From Clostridia bacterium (lineage in GTDB: Bacteria > Bacillota > Clostridia > Christensenellales > Aristaeellaceae), in assembly GCA_017524615.1 (NCBI GenBank), contig JAFXVJ010000030.1:1-64000 (forward strand): a stretch of 64,000 bases of DNA, in the 5' to 3' direction. The translations under genes were made by a program, and so were the position numbers. Under the pieces are notes generated by a model. That model made no database searches. It saw only the letters and a program-made list of their open reading frames with translations, and was not told the DNA's origin. Shown piece after piece: positions 25,422-33,817 of the stretch; position 1 is the first letter of the stretch, and every line of letters begins with the position of its first letter.

Positions 25422-26354
25422 TTATTCGCAGAGCTTTTCGATCCAGTCTTTGCGCTGGACGGCTTCCAGCCAGCTGGAGGGGATTGCCCGGTATCCGTAG
25501 AAAAGCCCGGCGAGCCCCCCGGCGATTGCGCCGACCGTATCGCTGTCATCTCCCAGGTTGACGGCTTTCAGCAGCGCGGATTCAAAGCTGTCTGTCGTTG
25601 CCAGGGACCAGACGGCTGCCTCCAGCGCATCGACCACATATCCGCTGCTTTTGATCTGTTCTGACGGGAGGCCCGAAAACTGCGTCAAGTCGCGCAGCCG
25701 GTCATAGAAGTGCAGGTTTTCGTGATCCGCAAGATACTTCTCATAGAAAGCAAAGCCATGAGCAAGCCCGGCCTGCAGCCTTGCGCGGAAGTCACCGTCG
25801 CCGTTCAGCACTTCCCTGACCATGAAAAAGTACAGACCGCAGGCGATATTCGCCCTGATATGCGCATGGGTCAGGCTGCCAACCTGATGAATGATCGTAA
25901 TGGCAGCATCATCGTCCAGCGCTTTTTCCGCGCAGAAAAGACAAGCCGGCATAATCCGCATGAGGCTTCCGTTGCCGTTGTTCCATTCATCGGAGCTTCC
26001 GCTCTTGAGCGGATTCTTTGTCTTTTTGTAGCGATTGATCCCGTCCATTGTGCCGCGTCCAATATCATACGAATACCCGTAAGGCGTGAATTCGCCGCTG
26101 TCAAGCCACTTGACAAAGTTCCCCATGATATCGTGAAGATCAACGGCGCCAAGCCGCTTCACGCTTTCAAGAAGAGCCAGGGTCAGGCTGCTGTCATCCG
26201 TCCAGGAACCGGCGGGAAGATTGAACGTGCCATATCCACGCATACCGGCAATGGGATGCGACGCCACTTCTTCCCGTGTTTCAAACTGGACCGGGCAGCC
26301 CAGGGCATCGCCGATCACAACGCCCATGATACCGTCTTTCCAAATATTCCTCAC
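25422..26354 (-). CDS. ADP-ribosylglycohydrolase (DraG family)
   Basis: A 310-residue hydrolase removing ADP-ribose from modified targets using two magnesium ions. Metal-binding motifs are WTDDS (51-55) and GDDSDT (268-273), with GNGSLMR between. It starts with GTG at 26354, preceded by GGGAGG 9 bases away. It is the last gene of a minus-strand run, 24 bases after the VWA gene and near a macro-domain gene, so two unrelated ADP-ribose-handling folds lie in one transcript. Confidence 0.92.
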   Translation of the reverse strand: MRNIWKDGIMGVVIGDALGCPVQFETREEVASHPIAGMRGYGTFNLPAGSWTDDSSLTLALLESVKRLGAVDLHDIMGNFVKWLDSGEFTPYGYSYDIGRGTMDGINRYKKTKNPLKSGSSDEWNNGNGSLMRIMPACLFCAEKALDDDAAITIIHQVGSLTHAHIRANIACGLYFFMVREVLNGDGDFRARLQAGLAHGFAFYEKYLADHENLHFYDRLRDLTQFSGLPSEQIKSSGYVVDALEAAVWSLATTDSFESALLKAVNLGDDSDTVGAIAGGLAGLFYGYRAIPSSWLEAVQRKDWIEKLCE

Positions 26355-26378
26355 CGGGTTCTGCCTCCCTTCGGGATT

Positions 26379-27035
26379 TCATCTCCTGGCTTTCCTGGAT
26401 TTGAAATCCTCCTCGATTTCTTCTTTCCATTCCCGTCCCACAGGCGCGCAGGCGCGGAAAGCGCTCACGGTTTTGCTCAACACTTCATAATTGAGCTTTT
26501 GCCCTCTCGCGTCATTATGGAAGGTGACCGCGCGATCCTCCATGATCCCGAAATGCGCGGCAGTTTCGACAGCGTCGATATTGGCCCCCAGGAACAGGAA
26601 TTCCCAGCCGTACTTTTCCTTCTGACGCTTTACCATTTGTTTTACTTCATCGCTGCTGTACCGGTGCGAAGCGTTTTCCATCCCATCGGTGGTGATGATG
26701 AAGACCGTATGCTCGGGCACATCCTCTTCCCGGGCATATTTGTGGACGTTGCCGATGTGGTGAATGGCCCCGCCGATGGCGTCGATCAGGGCGGTGCAGC
26801 CGCCCACATAATACTGCCGGTCCGTCAGGGGCTCGATCCTGCGGATGTCCACGCGGTCGTGGATCACCCGGCTGTCGTTCGAAAACAGCACCGTGGAAAC
26901 CAGGGCTTCTCCCTCCTGCATCTTTTGACGTTCGATCATGCTGTTGAAGCCGCCGATGGTGTCCTTCTCCAAGCCCTGCATGGAGCCGCTTTTGTCCAGG
27001 ATAAACACCATTTCCGTCAAGTTCTTTTTCATCAT
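26379..27035 (-). CDS. VWA-domain protein (TerY-like)
   Basis: A 218-residue cytoplasmic von Willebrand A domain. The metal site is DKSGSM (14-19) with a later TTDGMEN. No signal peptide or membrane segment is visible. Such proteins mediate metal-dependent binding; the size fits the TerY-like group, but no other ter genes are present. Two adjacent ATGs exist; the second (27032) is better spaced from GGGAGG. A -10-like TATGAT and a hairpin lie just upstream, so it may also have its own promoter. Confidence 0.85.
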   Translation of the reverse strand: MMKKNLTEMVFILDKSGSMQGLEKDTIGGFNSMIERQKMQEGEALVSTVLFSNDSRVIHDRVDIRRIEPLTDRQYYVGGCTALIDAIGGAIHHIGNVHKYAREEDVPEHTVFIITTDGMENASHRYSSDEVKQMVKRQKEKYGWEFLFLGANIDAVETAAHFGIMEDRAVTFHNDARGQKLNYEVLSKTVSAFRACAPVGREWKEEIEEDFKSRKARR

Positions 27036-27054
27036 AATCCCTCCCTTTTGCTGT

Positions 27055-27083
27055 CTGCAAGTTCATCTTGCAGGGATATCATA
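27055..27083 (-). promoter_or_regulatory. Possible internal promoter with operator-like palindrome
   Basis: On the minus strand a TATGAT (27078-27083) is followed by the perfect inverted repeat CTGCAAG-N5-CTTGCAG (27055-27073), just before the VWA ribosome site. No convincing -35 is seen. The palindrome could bind a repressor or shape the mRNA start. Confidence 0.4.
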
Positions 27084-27124
27084 GCAAAGAGGGAGGGAAC
27101 GCAGGTCGCCCGAAAAGCGACAAA

Positions 27125-27550
27125 TCAATCTGTCAGCAGAAATGCTAATGCACGGTTATATTTGGCCTGGCGCTCAACATCCCCGAGGGTGACGTTTTCA
27201 AGGCGGGATAGGTTGCTGTTGTCAATCAGATCGCTGATCTTTACTTGCCGTGCAATGGGATTCTTTTTGACACGAAGCAAATAAGCATCCCAATCTTCGC
27301 CTGCTCTTCTGCTTATGGCATCAACCGCTTCGGCGGTTTCAGGCCCAAATTCTTTTTCAATATCCGACAGAGCGAGTCCGGTATCTTCCACTGTGTCGTG
27401 CAGCCAGCCGACCACCTGTGCTTCCGGGCTATGCAGCCGCCCTGCGACCCGGGCCGGATGCCCGATATACGGTTTTCCGGACTTGTCCACCTGCCCCTGA
27501 TGCAGCCGTTCGGCCCATTTCTGGGCAGTTTTGACATCCTGGCTGAGCAT
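27125..27550 (-). CDS. HD-domain protein, small alarmone hydrolase-like
   Basis: A 141-residue single-domain protein with the HD layout of RelA/SpoT hydrolases: GHPARV (30-35), HDTVEDT (51-57) and KISDLIDN with Asp107. There is no synthetase, TGS or ACT domain. Family members hydrolyse (p)ppGpp or related nucleotides (MESH1/SAH type); it is slightly shorter than most. It starts 9 bases after the macro-domain gene's stop with a GAGGAGG site, so it is tightly coupled to it. Confidence 0.82.
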   Translation of the reverse strand: MLSQDVKTAQKWAERLHQGQVDKSGKPYIGHPARVAGRLHSPEAQVVGWLHDTVEDTGLALSDIEKEFGPETAEAVDAISRRAGEDWDAYLLRVKKNPIARQVKISDLIDNSNLSRLENVTLGDVERQAKYNRALAFLLTD

Positions 27551-27559
27551 AGGACCTCC

Positions 27560-28636
27560 TCACATCACAGATCCGAGCAGCTTTTGATCAAAAGAGAAAA
27601 GCGCTTCATTGATTTCAAAAATATCATAATTCCCGTGCGTAATGAAGAATTCGACGATCAGATCAAATTTGCTGCTGTGGGAAAGGGAAAAACCGGCTTT
27701 TTTCAGCATGTCCTCCGTTTCTTCCAGCGATAGCCTTAAGGCGATGGCGAAAGCGAGCACCGTACTTTTGCTGGGCTTATAGTCGGCCTGGTTCTTGATT
27801 TTATTGAACAGCTTGCGGTCAACATTGGCTTTCTTATAGCATTCCGCGTCGGTCATGCCGCATTCGTCGATCTTGCGAATGAGCATCTCGCGGAATCCCT
27901 CGTCCATTCTTCTGAGATAGTCTTCCAGCGAAGAATCTGCAGAGCATTTCTCCGCCATGAGGCTGTCTGCCCATTCAAAATCGGGCATCGTATCCTGTTT
28001 TTTCCCGAGCTTCCCCTTGGGCTTTTTCATAGGAGCGGGCGCGGCAGCGGAAGGAAACAAAGCGTTGCTGAACTTCCGTCTGCGGCGCTCTTCTTCTTCA
28101 AAAAAGGGATCTATATAGGCATCGCCGATGTACGCCTGGATATTTGCATACAGCTTTTTGCTGATGGCAAAAGAAGCCTTGTCAAAAATGACAAGATACA
28201 CGTTCATATCATGGCTGAGCAGGAAATCCCTGATGGTGTCTGTTGCGACTTTCAGGGCTTCCTCTTTGGGATAGCCGTATGCGCCGGCTGAGATCAGCGG
28301 AAAGGCGATGGATTCACATTGATGGTCGAAAGCCAGCCGCAGGGAAGCGGCATAGCAGGAGGATAAAGCCTGTTTCTCGTTCCGGGTCCCGCCTTGCCAG
28401 ATCGGGCCGACGGTATGGATGACATACCTGCAGGGCAAACGATAGCCCCCGGTCATCTTGGCCTGCCCGGTTTCACAGCCGCCCAGGGTTTTGCATTCTT
28501 CCAATAATCTCGGCCCCGCGGCACGATGGATGGCTCCGTCTACGCCGCCTCCGCCAAGCAAAGAATTGTTTGCCGCATTGACGATGGCGTCGACCTTCAT
28601 TTTTGTGATATCGTTACGGACAACTTCAAAAGGCAT
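27560..28636 (-). CDS. Macro-domain ADP-ribose hydrolase with C-terminal helix-turn-helix-like domain
   Basis: A 358-residue two-part protein. Residues 1-165 are a macro domain with NAANNSLLGGGGVDGAIH (20-37) and the ISAGAYGYP loop, typical of hydrolases acting on ADP-ribosylated protein or O-acetyl-ADP-ribose. After a Lys/Pro-rich linker (about 190-215), residues 235-358 form a helical domain (ECYKKANVDRKLFNKIKN) that resembles an XRE-type helix-turn-helix. It heads the SAH-VWA-DraG set and lies 118 bases after the HAD gene. It is not DarG, whose C-terminal part differs and which needs a DarT neighbour. Confidence 0.88.
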   Translation of the reverse strand: MPFEVVRNDITKMKVDAIVNAANNSLLGGGGVDGAIHRAAGPRLLEECKTLGGCETGQAKMTGGYRLPCRYVIHTVGPIWQGGTRNEKQALSSCYAASLRLAFDHQCESIAFPLISAGAYGYPKEEALKVATDTIRDFLLSHDMNVYLVIFDKASFAISKKLYANIQAYIGDAYIDPFFEEEERRRRKFSNALFPSAAAPAPMKKPKGKLGKKQDTMPDFEWADSLMAEKCSADSSLEDYLRRMDEGFREMLIRKIDECGMTDAECYKKANVDRKLFNKIKNQADYKPSKSTVLAFAIALRLSLEETEDMLKKAGFSLSHSSKFDLIVEFFITHGNYDIFEINEALFSFDQKLLGSVM

Positions 28637-28754
28637 GAACGGAATCCCCTTTCTTCTTGTATGAATAGACGGATAGGGTTTGTGATTCTTTTGCCGGCCG
28701 CATCGCCTGTGCAGGGCCGAAAGGCGGAAGAAGCCCCCGGCGATCCTCTTTCCG

Positions 28755-29390
28755 TCAGGCCGGGAACAGGGGAATCAGCTGACTCAGCCGGTCGATCACA
28801 TGATCCGGGGTGGAGGCGGCGTCCCTCGGCGTCTGCAGGGCGCCGAACCCCTGCCGGATCCACACGGTGCCCATCCCCAGGGCTTTGGCCGGGGCGACAT
28901 CGTTGTCCAGCCGATCGCCCACCATCACGGCGTCCTCCGGGGCGCAGCCCGCTTCCCGCAGGGCCAGCCGGAAGAGGGCGGGATCGGGTTTGAGCACCCC
29001 CGCCTCCCAGGAGGAGGCCACCACTGCCAGGCAGTCCGCGATGCCGTAAGCCCGCAGCCGGTCCCGGAGGCCGGCTGTCTGATTGGCGATGACGCCCAGG
29101 GAATAGCGCCGGGCCAGCGATTGCAGGGTGGAAGCGGCGTCGGGGTACAGCGTTTCATATTCACTTCGGTATGGCGCGGCCCAGGAAAAGCCATACCGGT
29201 CGATCACTGTTCGGAATTGTGGCAGATAGTGTTGGGATGCGTCAATGACGCCCCGGTAGATATCCAGCGCGGTAACGCCCTTCTTCCGGGCTTCCGCGGT
29301 GGCGGCCTGCTCCCGGCAGCGCACCAGCCAGGACAGATCCTCATTGACCAGGGTATAACCCATATCGAAGAAAATCCACTGTATGGCCAT
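28755..29390 (-). CDS. HAD-superfamily hydrolase lacking the second motif I aspartate
   Basis: A 211-residue HAD protein with a cap inserted after motif I. Motif I reads FFDMGYTL: Asp9 is the nucleophile, but the second Asp of DxD, the acid/base of phosphatases, is Gly11. Motif III is LKPDP and motif IV is GDRLDND. The change argues against ordinary phosphatase activity. It starts 16 bases after the dus stop with AAGGAG. The substrate is unknown. Confidence 0.85.
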   Translation of the reverse strand: MAIQWIFFDMGYTLVNEDLSWLVRCREQAATAEARKKGVTALDIYRGVIDASQHYLPQFRTVIDRYGFSWAAPYRSEYETLYPDAASTLQSLARRYSLGVIANQTAGLRDRLRAYGIADCLAVVASSWEAGVLKPDPALFRLALREAGCAPEDAVMVGDRLDNDVAPAKALGMGTVWIRQGFGALQTPRDAASTPDHVIDRLSQLIPLFPA

Positions 29391-29406
29391 GGGGCTCCTT
29401 TCTGCA

Positions 29407-30363
29407 TCACGGCGGTGTAAAGCGGATCTCGTCCCGGAGGATGCCTTGGGAAAACACCTGACAGGCCGCTTCCTGGTAGTCCTCTGCCCGGGTTGATTTC
29501 CGCAGGGCGCGGAGGACGCTTTCCGGGCAATCCAGCGCCTGGCACAGGTAGGCCATGATCCCGTGCAGCCGCCCTACAACAGCGGTTTCGGGCCAGTATT
29601 TCAGGTATTCCCGATACAGACGGTCGTGAAACAGGCGCAGCGCATCCTTTGTCAGCGCTTCTCCGCCCCGGATTTTCTGGGCCAGGGCCGGATTGACGGC
29701 GATGCCCCGGCCCAGCATGATCCCCGGGGCGGCGGGGTATTCCGCGCAAAATGCCTGATAATCAGACAAAGTGAAGATGTCTCCGTTGTAGATCACCGGG
29801 AAGGGGGCGGCCTCCAGCGCCTGGCCGTAGCAGCGCCGGTGGGAACTTCCGCCGTAGTGCTCCCGACTGGTACGGGGATGCAGGATCCACTCCTTCACGG
29901 GATACTGAATGAAAATGCGGAGCAGATCGGGCCATTCTGATAGGGATTCAAAGCCAATACGGGTTTTGAGGGAAACGGGCAGGGGTGAACGTGCGAAAAC
30001 CTGGTCCAGAAAACGATCCAGGGCGGCGGGATCCCGCAGCATGCCGGCGCCCTTGCCCTTGGCCGTCACCGTGCCGGAGGGACAGCCCAGGTTCAGGTTC
30101 ACCTCGCTGTAGCCCGCTTCTTTCAGCAGCGCCGCCATGTCCGCAAACAATTCCGCGTCCCGGCACAGCACCTGAGGCACCGCCGGCATGCCCGCGTTCT
30201 GGGCGGGCGCAAGATCGAATTGCTGCCGATTGGTGAAGGAAAGGGAACGGGCCGGGCTGACAAACGGCATGTAATACTGCCGGATCCCGCCGAAGGTGGC
30301 CCGGTGCACCCGACGGTAAATGGCGTCGGTCATGCCCTCCAGAGGCGCAAAATCAAGGAACAT
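29407..30363 (-). CDS. tRNA-dihydrouridine synthase
   Basis: A 318-residue FMN enzyme reducing uridines in tRNA D-loops. The N terminus APLEGMTDAIYRR and the catalytic Cys94 in NLNLGCPSG are diagnostic, followed by GKGAGML and the LMLGRG-like GIMLGRGI phosphate loop. The GGAG site upstream supports the ATG at 30363. It is somewhat divergent from the main DusB, so it may be a second paralogue. Confidence 0.9.
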   Translation of the reverse strand: MFLDFAPLEGMTDAIYRRVHRATFGGIRQYYMPFVSPARSLSFTNRQQFDLAPAQNAGMPAVPQVLCRDAELFADMAALLKEAGYSEVNLNLGCPSGTVTAKGKGAGMLRDPAALDRFLDQVFARSPLPVSLKTRIGFESLSEWPDLLRIFIQYPVKEWILHPRTSREHYGGSSHRRCYGQALEAAPFPVIYNGDIFTLSDYQAFCAEYPAAPGIMLGRGIAVNPALAQKIRGGEALTKDALRLFHDRLYREYLKYWPETAVVGRLHGIMAYLCQALDCPESVLRALRKSTRAEDYQEAACQVFSQGILRDEIRFTPP

Positions 30364-30393
30364 GATACAGCTCCGTTCGCAAAAGATCGAGGA

Positions 30394-30422
30394 TATCTGT
30401 TCAGCCCCCGACTGAACGGATA
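30394..30422. repeat. Hairpin matching the 6891-6921 stem
   Basis: TATCTGTTCAG (30394-30404), a 7-base loop, CTGAACGGATA (30412-30422) with one G-U pair. It lies between the YolD and dus genes and lacks a T-run. The arms are almost the same as those of the cyclophilin terminator 23 kb away. Confidence 0.65.
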
Positions 30423-30482
30423 CGCGGCATGCGCGCGGGCATCCCCTCCGCGGCTGTGTGAAAAGGAAGGCTGATGCGGCGG

Positions 30483-30917
30483 TCAGTCGGGGAGATCGGG
30501 AGGAGCGAACGCGTCTCCCTCCAGGGCGGAGATGGCGTCCAGGGGGATCACCGTGCCGTCGGACAGCAGCAGCTCCCGTTCCCAGACGCGGATTTTCCTG
30601 ACACGGCCGGTGACAGTCATGTATTGGCCGCCTGCCTTGCGCGGATCGGGCTGAAACCAGGTGACCGTGACGGTGGGGCGTTCCTCCGCCCGCGCTGCCA
30701 GCAGGAGCATTTTTTCGTTCAGCTCCGCCAGCGCGCCGTCGCCCGGAATCGTTTGCGTGTCGGTGAGCCGGGCCTCTTCCTCAATGGCCGCATCGTAGCC
30801 GGACAGCGCCGCGAAGGGAGAAAACTGGGCGGCCCGGTCGGTCATGGTCATTTTCTTCCGGGTGGGGGATTGGTGATGGGGCAGGCTGATGATGTCGTCA
30901 TAGCGGTGATCGTTCAT
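30483..30917 (-). CDS. YolD-like protein
   Basis: A 144-residue protein of the YolD family. The signature is the stretch around residues 26-41 containing DRAAQFSPFAALSGYD. YolD proteins accompany Y-family polymerases in Bacillota and have been proposed to play a UmuD-like partner role. The start has GAGGAAA 8 bases upstream. It lies downstream of the Y-family polymerase on the same strand, with an aldo/keto reductase gene in between. Confidence 0.88.
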   Translation of the reverse strand: MNDHRYDDIISLPHHQSPTRKKMTMTDRAAQFSPFAALSGYDAAIEEEARLTDTQTIPGDGALAELNEKMLLLAARAEERPTVTVTWFQPDPRKAGGQYMTVTGRVRKIRVWERELLLSDGTVIPLDAISALEGDAFAPPDLPD

Positions 30918-31030
30918 GTCGGTTTTCCTCGCGGATCTGATCCTGTTTTCCTTCCGGGCAACGCGGTTTACGGATGCCCTTTCCGCACCGTCGCCGCTTC
31001 AGGAGCCAGACAGCAGAATCAGGGATCATA

Positions 31031-32209
31031 TCAGTATTTCATCACCTTGCGGATCACTTTGCCGCCGATTTTGTAGATGGGCCCTTCCAGGGCTTTCTCC
31101 GCTTCCTTCAGCTTTTCCCGGATGGGAATACCCTGGGGGCAATGCTGCTCGCAATGGCCGCAGCCAATGCACATGGATGCGCCGGTGGCGTTCCGCCGCA
31201 GGGCGGTGCACATAAAATACTCCCTGAGCCCGGCGAATCTTCCGTCCGTGTACAGCCGATTGTAAGCGGCGAATGTGCCGGGAATGTCCACGTGGTGGGG
31301 ACAGGGCATGCAGTAACGGCAGCCGGTGCAGCCTACCTTCATGCGGGCGTTGATGGCCTCTCCGGCCCTGCGGATGGCGGCCTGCTCCGCATCAGTCAGG
31401 CTGCCGGGCAGGCAGTCGGACGCAACGCGGATGTTTTCCTGCACCATGTCCACCGAATTCATGCCGGACAAAACGCACGTGACTTCCTTTTGGTTCCACA
31501 GCCACCGGAAGCCCCATTCCGCCGGGCTGCGATCCGGCACAGCGGCGCGGAAGGCTTTCAGCGCGTCCTGGGGCAGGTGATTCACCAGCCGGCCGCCGCG
31601 CAGGGGCTCCATGATGATGACGGGCAGGCCCTTTTCCGCCGCGTGGCGCAGCCCGGTGACGCCCGCCTGGGTATGCTCGTCCATATAGTTGTACTGGATC
31701 TGGCAAAAATCCCAATCGTAGGCATCCAGCAGCTGACAGAACATGTCGGAATTGCCATGGTAGGAAAAACCGATCTGCCGGATGGCGCCGGAGCGGCGCT
31801 TTTCGGCGATCCATTCCTCCATGCCCATGTCCCGCAGGCGATCCCAGGTTTTGATGTCGGTGAGCATGTGCATCAGATAATAATCCACATGATCGGTCTG
31901 CAGCCGGCGCAACTGTTCCTGAAAATATTTTTCGATGCTGTCCGGCTTTTTCAGCAGGTAGTGGGGCAGCTTGGTGGCGATGTTCACCTTGTCCCGGGCT
32001 TGATTGCGGCGCAGGATCTCGCCCAGGGCGGCCTCGCTGCCGGAATAGATATAAGCGGTATCGAAATAATTCACGCCGCCCTCAATGGCGGCCATGATTT
32101 CCTTTTCCGCCTTTTTCAGGTCGATTTTTCCGGCGCGGGTGGTGAATCGCATGCACCCAAACCCCAGCACGGACAGGTCGTTCCCGTACCGATCTTTCCG
32201 GTATTGCAT
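31031..32209 (-). CDS. Aldo/keto reductase with two C-terminal 4Fe-4S clusters
   Basis: A 392-residue oxidoreductase. Residues 1-270 are an aldo/keto reductase barrel with FDTAYIY (49-55) and Lys80. The C-terminal part has two ferredoxin-type cysteine sets: CTGCRYCMPCP and CIGCGHCEQHCP. This ferredoxin-fused AKR class is common in anaerobes. The ATG at 32209 follows CAGGAG; a longer reading to 32284 lacks a ribosome site. It sits between the polymerase and YolD genes, an unexpected place for a redox enzyme. Confidence 0.9.
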   Translation of the reverse strand: MQYRKDRYGNDLSVLGFGCMRFTTRAGKIDLKKAEKEIMAAIEGGVNYFDTAYIYSGSEAALGEILRRNQARDKVNIATKLPHYLLKKPDSIEKYFQEQLRRLQTDHVDYYLMHMLTDIKTWDRLRDMGMEEWIAEKRRSGAIRQIGFSYHGNSDMFCQLLDAYDWDFCQIQYNYMDEHTQAGVTGLRHAAEKGLPVIIMEPLRGGRLVNHLPQDALKAFRAAVPDRSPAEWGFRWLWNQKEVTCVLSGMNSVDMVQENIRVASDCLPGSLTDAEQAAIRRAGEAINARMKVGCTGCRYCMPCPHHVDIPGTFAAYNRLYTDGRFAGLREYFMCTALRRNATGASMCIGCGHCEQHCPQGIPIREKLKEAEKALEGPIYKIGGKVIRKVMKY

Positions 32210-32293
32210 GAAATCAGCTCCTGTTTGATGGTTGATTGGATAGGCGGGCGACAGACGCGCCCCGTGCGGGAGGATAAGCGGCATATGGCTTGC

Positions 32294-33817
32294 TTACGCT
32301 TTGTGCCCGCCGATCTGGCTGTTCCGCTCCCGGGCGGTGGCGCCATCCTCAAAATCCGTGCCCTTGAGGATGGCGTTTTTGCCGAAGCGCTTTTTGATTT
32401 CCAGGACGGCCTGCTGCTGCCGCCGTTCTCTGTCCCGGGCGGCGTCCTCCTGCCGGCGCTGCCTGTCCAGGACGGCGTAATCGGTGAACAGGTCCAATTG
32501 CTCTGTTTCGGGCATCTTCACATCGCTCTCCCGGATCACGTGAGAAGCCACCACAAACATCCGCCGAACAAGCAGATGGGGATGCACGATCCGATCGTAC
32601 AGGGTCATGACGGCGTCGGTGATTTTGCGGGTGGAGGAGGAATACTGCCCCAGATGGATGCTCCCATGGGCCATTTTGGGGATTTGCCGCCCGTACCGGT
32701 CCCATTCCAGGGGCCCGCCGTAGGCTGCCCGGCGGGCGGGATCCGTTAACGATTCCCGGTTGTAGCCCACTGCCAGCGCCATTTGATCGGTCACCAGATG
32801 CCTGTCCACCAAATCCAGCACCAGCGCGTCGGTCATTTCCCGCACCACCAGCCGGGCTTTTTGCGCCTCATAGGGGCTTTGCAGCACCTGTCCGCTGCTG
32901 ATGGAATGATCCTGGGGCACATACGCCTTGATATCGGCGATGGTGCATGGCTCCCAGCCCCAGGCGTGATCGATGAGCAGCTCGGCGTTGACGCCAAACA
33001 GGCGGTACAGCTTATCCTCGTCCCAGGGGGAGTAGGGGCTGCCCAGGGAGCACCGGGCGATATCGCCCATGGTGTGCAGGCCGATCTGCTCCAGCTTTCT
33101 GGCATATCCGTGCCCGATGCGCCAGAAATCCGTCAGGGGCCGGTGACTCCACAGCTGCCGGCGGTAGCTCATTTCGTCCAGTTCCGCGATGCGCACCCCG
33201 TCCCCGTCGGCAGGCATGCGCTTGGCCACAATGTCCATGGCGATTTTGGCCAGATACAGGTTGGTTCCGATGCCGGCGGTGGCGGTGATGCCCGTTTCCC
33301 GAAGCACGGCCCTGATGATGCGCATGGCCAGCTGGCGCGGGGTGCACTGGTAGGTTTTCAAATAGGGCGTCACATCCATGAATACTTCGTCTATGGAATA
33401 GACGTGGATATCCTCCGGGGCGATGAAATGGGTGTACAGGCCGAAGATGCGGGTGCTGATTTCCATATACAGGGCCATGCGGGGCCTGGCCACGATGTAA
33501 TCCAGTTTCAGCGCCGGATCCCGCTGCAATTCCAGGGCATCGTGGGAACTGCCGGAAAACGCGCCGCCCGGGGCCAGGGCCTGGCGCTGCGCATTCACGG
33601 CCTTCACCCGCTGGGCCACCTCAAACAGCCTCGCCCGCCCCGGAATGCCGCAGCTTTTCAGGGAGGGAGACACCGCCAGGCAGATGGTTTTTTCCGTGCG
33701 GCTCTCATCCGCCACCACCAAATGGGTGGTCAGGGGATCCAGCCCCCGCTGAACGCATTCCACCGAAGCGTAAAAGGATTTCAGATCAATGGCTGCGTAC
33801 GCTTTCTGATTCTCCAT
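32294..33817 (-). CDS. Y-family DNA polymerase (UmuC/DinB-like)
   Basis: A 507-residue translesion polymerase. Catalytic motifs are AAIDLKSFYASVE (8-20) and YSIDEVFMD, followed by TAGIGTNLYLAKIA, a helix-hairpin-helix region and a little-finger domain. A QLDLF motif near the C terminus (in TEQLDLFTD) is a typical beta-clamp-binding peptide. The tail is rich in Arg/Gln. It starts within the end of the AlkZ-related gene (32-base overlap), so both are made together, probably in response to DNA damage. Confidence 0.92.
   Translation of the reverse strand: MENQKAYAAIDLKSFYASVECVQRGLDPLTTHLVVADESRTEKTICLAVSPSLKSCGIPGRARLFEVAQRVKAVNAQRQALAPGGAFSGSSHDALELQRDPALKLDYIVARPRMALYMEISTRIFGLYTHFIAPEDIHVYSIDEVFMDVTPYLKTYQCTPRQLAMRIIRAVLRETGITATAGIGTNLYLAKIAMDIVAKRMPADGDGVRIAELDEMSYRRQLWSHRPLTDFWRIGHGYARKLEQIGLHTMGDIARCSLGSPYSPWDEDKLYRLFGVNAELLIDHAWGWEPCTIADIKAYVPQDHSISSGQVLQSPYEAQKARLVVREMTDALVLDLVDRHLVTDQMALAVGYNRESLTDPARRAAYGGPLEWDRYGRQIPKMAHGSIHLGQYSSSTRKITDAVMTLYDRIVHPHLLVRRMFVVASHVIRESDVKMPETEQLDLFTDYAVLDRQRRQEDAARDRERRQQQAVLEIKKRFGKNAILKGTDFEDGATARERNSQIGGHKA

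Noticed and set aside
26379..27035. Part of a tellurite-resistance (ter) operon
   Set aside because: The VWA domain is TerY-like, but no TerD, TerC or kinase genes are nearby.
27560..28636. DarTG toxin-antitoxin system
   Set aside because: The C-terminal part does not look like the DarG toxin-binding domain and no DarT-like transferase is adjacent.
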